Shown one piece after another: positions 4,946 to 6,392 of a stretch of DNA of 6,392 nucleotides. The notes beneath the pieces were generated by a model. That model had not been told where the DNA came from. It saw nothing but the letters and a program-made list of their open reading frames with translations, and did no database searches. The position numbers and the translations under genes were made by a program. The stretch's first letter is position 1, and the number at the start of each line of letters is the position of its first letter. The stretch is from Pseudomonadota bacterium (GTDB lineage: Bacteria > Desulfobacterota > DSM-4660 > Desulfatiglandales > B25-G16). Location: positions 1 to 6,392 of the forward strand of contig DAOVRY010000050.1 in assembly GCA_030633645.1 (NCBI GenBank), given 5' to 3'.

Positions 4946-6277
4946 CTATCGAATAGTGAAGAAGGCCTCTTCGAACTCCGGTCTACCCTCATACTTCCCC
5001 ATAAAGGTCCCGGGAGCCTTGTCCATGTGCTCGAAAATAGTGGGATTAACCCTTATTCCTGCTTTGTGAAAGGCGTTTACCAAAGCCTTAGGAGATGGGG
5101 GGCAGCCCCTAACAGTGATGAGTTCCTGGATGTCGGGATGGTCCTTGTTGGCCTGGTACATACACCTTCCGATGAGAATAGTCTTTTTTTTGCCAGGTGT
5201 GGGTTTCATTACCTTTCCAGTAAGGACCTCTACATCGTCCCACGGTTCGCCCTCCCAGGCCTGGGCAATGGCGAGAAGAATCAGCCAATTGATACTTGAA
5301 CAGTAGGTGCACATAGACAGGTCGTATTGAGGGTAGGTAAGTCCCTTGATTCCCATCTTGGCCAGGGGCATGGGAAGGTTCCCCTCCTCATTGTAGAGAA
5401 AGGCATATTCATGGTGAAAAACTACATCCTCGATCCTCTCTCCTACCACTTCGACGTCGGAAAGATCCAAGGGTCTCTTGTGCTCCTGTGCCGCATAAAA
5501 CAGATGGGGAACATGGGAAGGATCATACCCAAGAACCTTTGCTCCCACCATGTCGGTGGACAGAATATCTGATGATGCTACCAGGATATTAGTCCGTCTG
5601 ATCCGTCCGTCAAAGCTGGGCCCTCGTTCGTTGGTGTAAATCCCATCAAGGAGGGTAAAGATTGGGGGCATTTTGTTGGCAAGCTTTGCTACAAAATAGT
5701 TGAGGTCCTTTTTCGGGTCGGCACTGTGGCACTTTTTTCGGGATTTGAAATCGATTATCCCCTTTAGGTTCTTGATACCAAGGCTCACCACCGCTTGGGC
5801 ATGAGTTTTGAGAACCGGGAGATTGATCACGAAGTCGCTGTGGAGGATATCACTATTAAAATTAAGAACCACCCCGGCACCGAGATCAACCTTCTCAAAG
5901 GGTCGCTCGAAGACATTGACAGGCTTAACCCCATAGCGCTTCTTCAAGATGTTGTATCCTAAGGCCTCAAAGGCATGGGCAGGGGTCTCTCTATCCTTGG
6001 GATTGATGACCATCCCCTCGCCGATGCAGATGTCATCGATCCCCCGCTCTTTAAGGAGGACTACTATGTCTTCAACTACCCGAGAGGTGGTAATCACTCC
6101 CCATTTGGGAAATGGCACCACCTTGGTCCAGAACACGATGTTCGGCTTGATAAAGATTTTTGCATCCGCGGGCAGGTGATCTAAGCCGTGAGAGAGTTCA
6201 GCAGCCTTTCGGACTGATTCCAGGGGTTTCTCGTAACGGACGATAGCTACGATTGGACTTTTTGTGTTAGACTTCAT
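4946..6277 (-). CDS. DUF362 family protein with C-terminal cysteines
   Basis: The 443-residue protein has no signal peptide and is probably cytoplasmic. The N-terminal two thirds show the DUF362 pattern: IVAIVRY at 9-15, FIKPN at 42-46, INLPVLKTH at 151-159, GIKNLKG at 167-173, LLDGIY at 209-214 and TNILVASSDILSTD at 229-242. The biochemical role of this family is not established; members often accompany iron-sulfur proteins. The last 140 residues carry CTYC (Cys323, Cys326), GRCMY (Cys372) and GCPPSP (Cys392), four cysteines that could hold a metal or iron-sulfur centre, although the spacing is not that of a ferredoxin. The ATG at 6277 has no clear ribosome binding site, but the conserved first strand begins about eight residues later, so the start fits the domain. 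It is transcribed toward the other genes and is probably unrelated to them. Confidence 0.85.
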   Translation of the reverse strand: MKSNTKSPIVAIVRYEKPLESVRKAAELSHGLDHLPADAKIFIKPNIVFWTKVVPFPKWGVITTSRVVEDIVVLLKERGIDDICIGEGMVINPKDRETPAHAFEALGYNILKKRYGVKPVNVFERPFEKVDLGAGVVLNFNSDILHSDFVINLPVLKTHAQAVVSLGIKNLKGIIDFKSRKKCHSADPKKDLNYFVAKLANKMPPIFTLLDGIYTNERGPSFDGRIRRTNILVASSDILSTDMVGAKVLGYDPSHVPHLFYAAQEHKRPLDLSDVEVVGERIEDVVFHHEYAFLYNEEGNLPMPLAKMGIKGLTYPQYDLSMCTYCSSINWLILLAIAQAWEGEPWDDVEVLTGKVMKPTPGKKKTILIGRCMYQANKDHPDIQELITVRGCPPSPKALVNAFHKAGIRVNPTIFEHMDKAPGTFMGKYEGRPEFEEAFFTIR

Positions 6278-6392
6278 ATCGATGTAGGTGTGCGATCTCT
6301 TGGAAAGATACTAAGCAGAGCATATTATTTTTGCATTGGACATAACCGAGAAGTGTCTAGGATGGTCATGAGGTCTTTTCTTCTGTTCCGAG
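6278..6392. other. Upstream region of the DUF362 gene
   Basis: This 115 bp AT-rich stretch should contain the minus-strand promoter of the DUF362 gene. TAATAT-like bases occur near 6323-6329, but I see no matching -35 box and do not call a promoter. No coding content is visible. Confidence 0.35.

Overview
The window reads as chromosome from a Gram-negative bacterium of moderate GC content. A lipobox lipoprotein, a membrane-anchored M23 peptidase paired with a bactofilin, and a DUF362 protein with C-terminal cysteines are common together in deltaproteobacterial-type (Desulfobacterota) and related candidate-phylum genomes. That placement is an inference; no rRNA, tRNA or phylogenetic marker is present.

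Layout: 1-464 holds no intact gene, only a possible decayed minus-strand fragment (117-323). At 465-603 lies a short repeat element with inverted ends. Four plus-strand genes follow. A 477-residue coiled-coil/multi-spanning membrane protein (636-2069) overlaps a VWA-like lipoprotein (2069-2719). After 127 bp come a membrane-anchored M23 endopeptidase (2847-3845) and, almost abutting it, a bactofilin (3870-4271). A second, longer copy of the same repeat lies at 4401-4601 in the same orientation, so the two copies bracket the four genes. The region 4602-4945 is non-coding and rich in inverted repeats. A DUF362 gene (4946-6277) runs on the minus strand, and 6278-6392 is its upstream region.

Functionally, the M23 peptidase and bactofilin make a recognisable cell-shape module: a cytoskeletal polymer that can position a peptidoglycan hydrolase. 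The upstream pair is clearly translationally coupled (ATGA-type overlap), but I do not recognise the membrane-protein family. Its partner keeps a VWA fold with a metal-site-like motif on the periplasmic side of a membrane. The pair may be an undescribed envelope unit, but nothing in the sequence fixes its role. The most distinctive non-coding feature is the repeat family, whose conserved arms enclose different central hairpins in the two copies.
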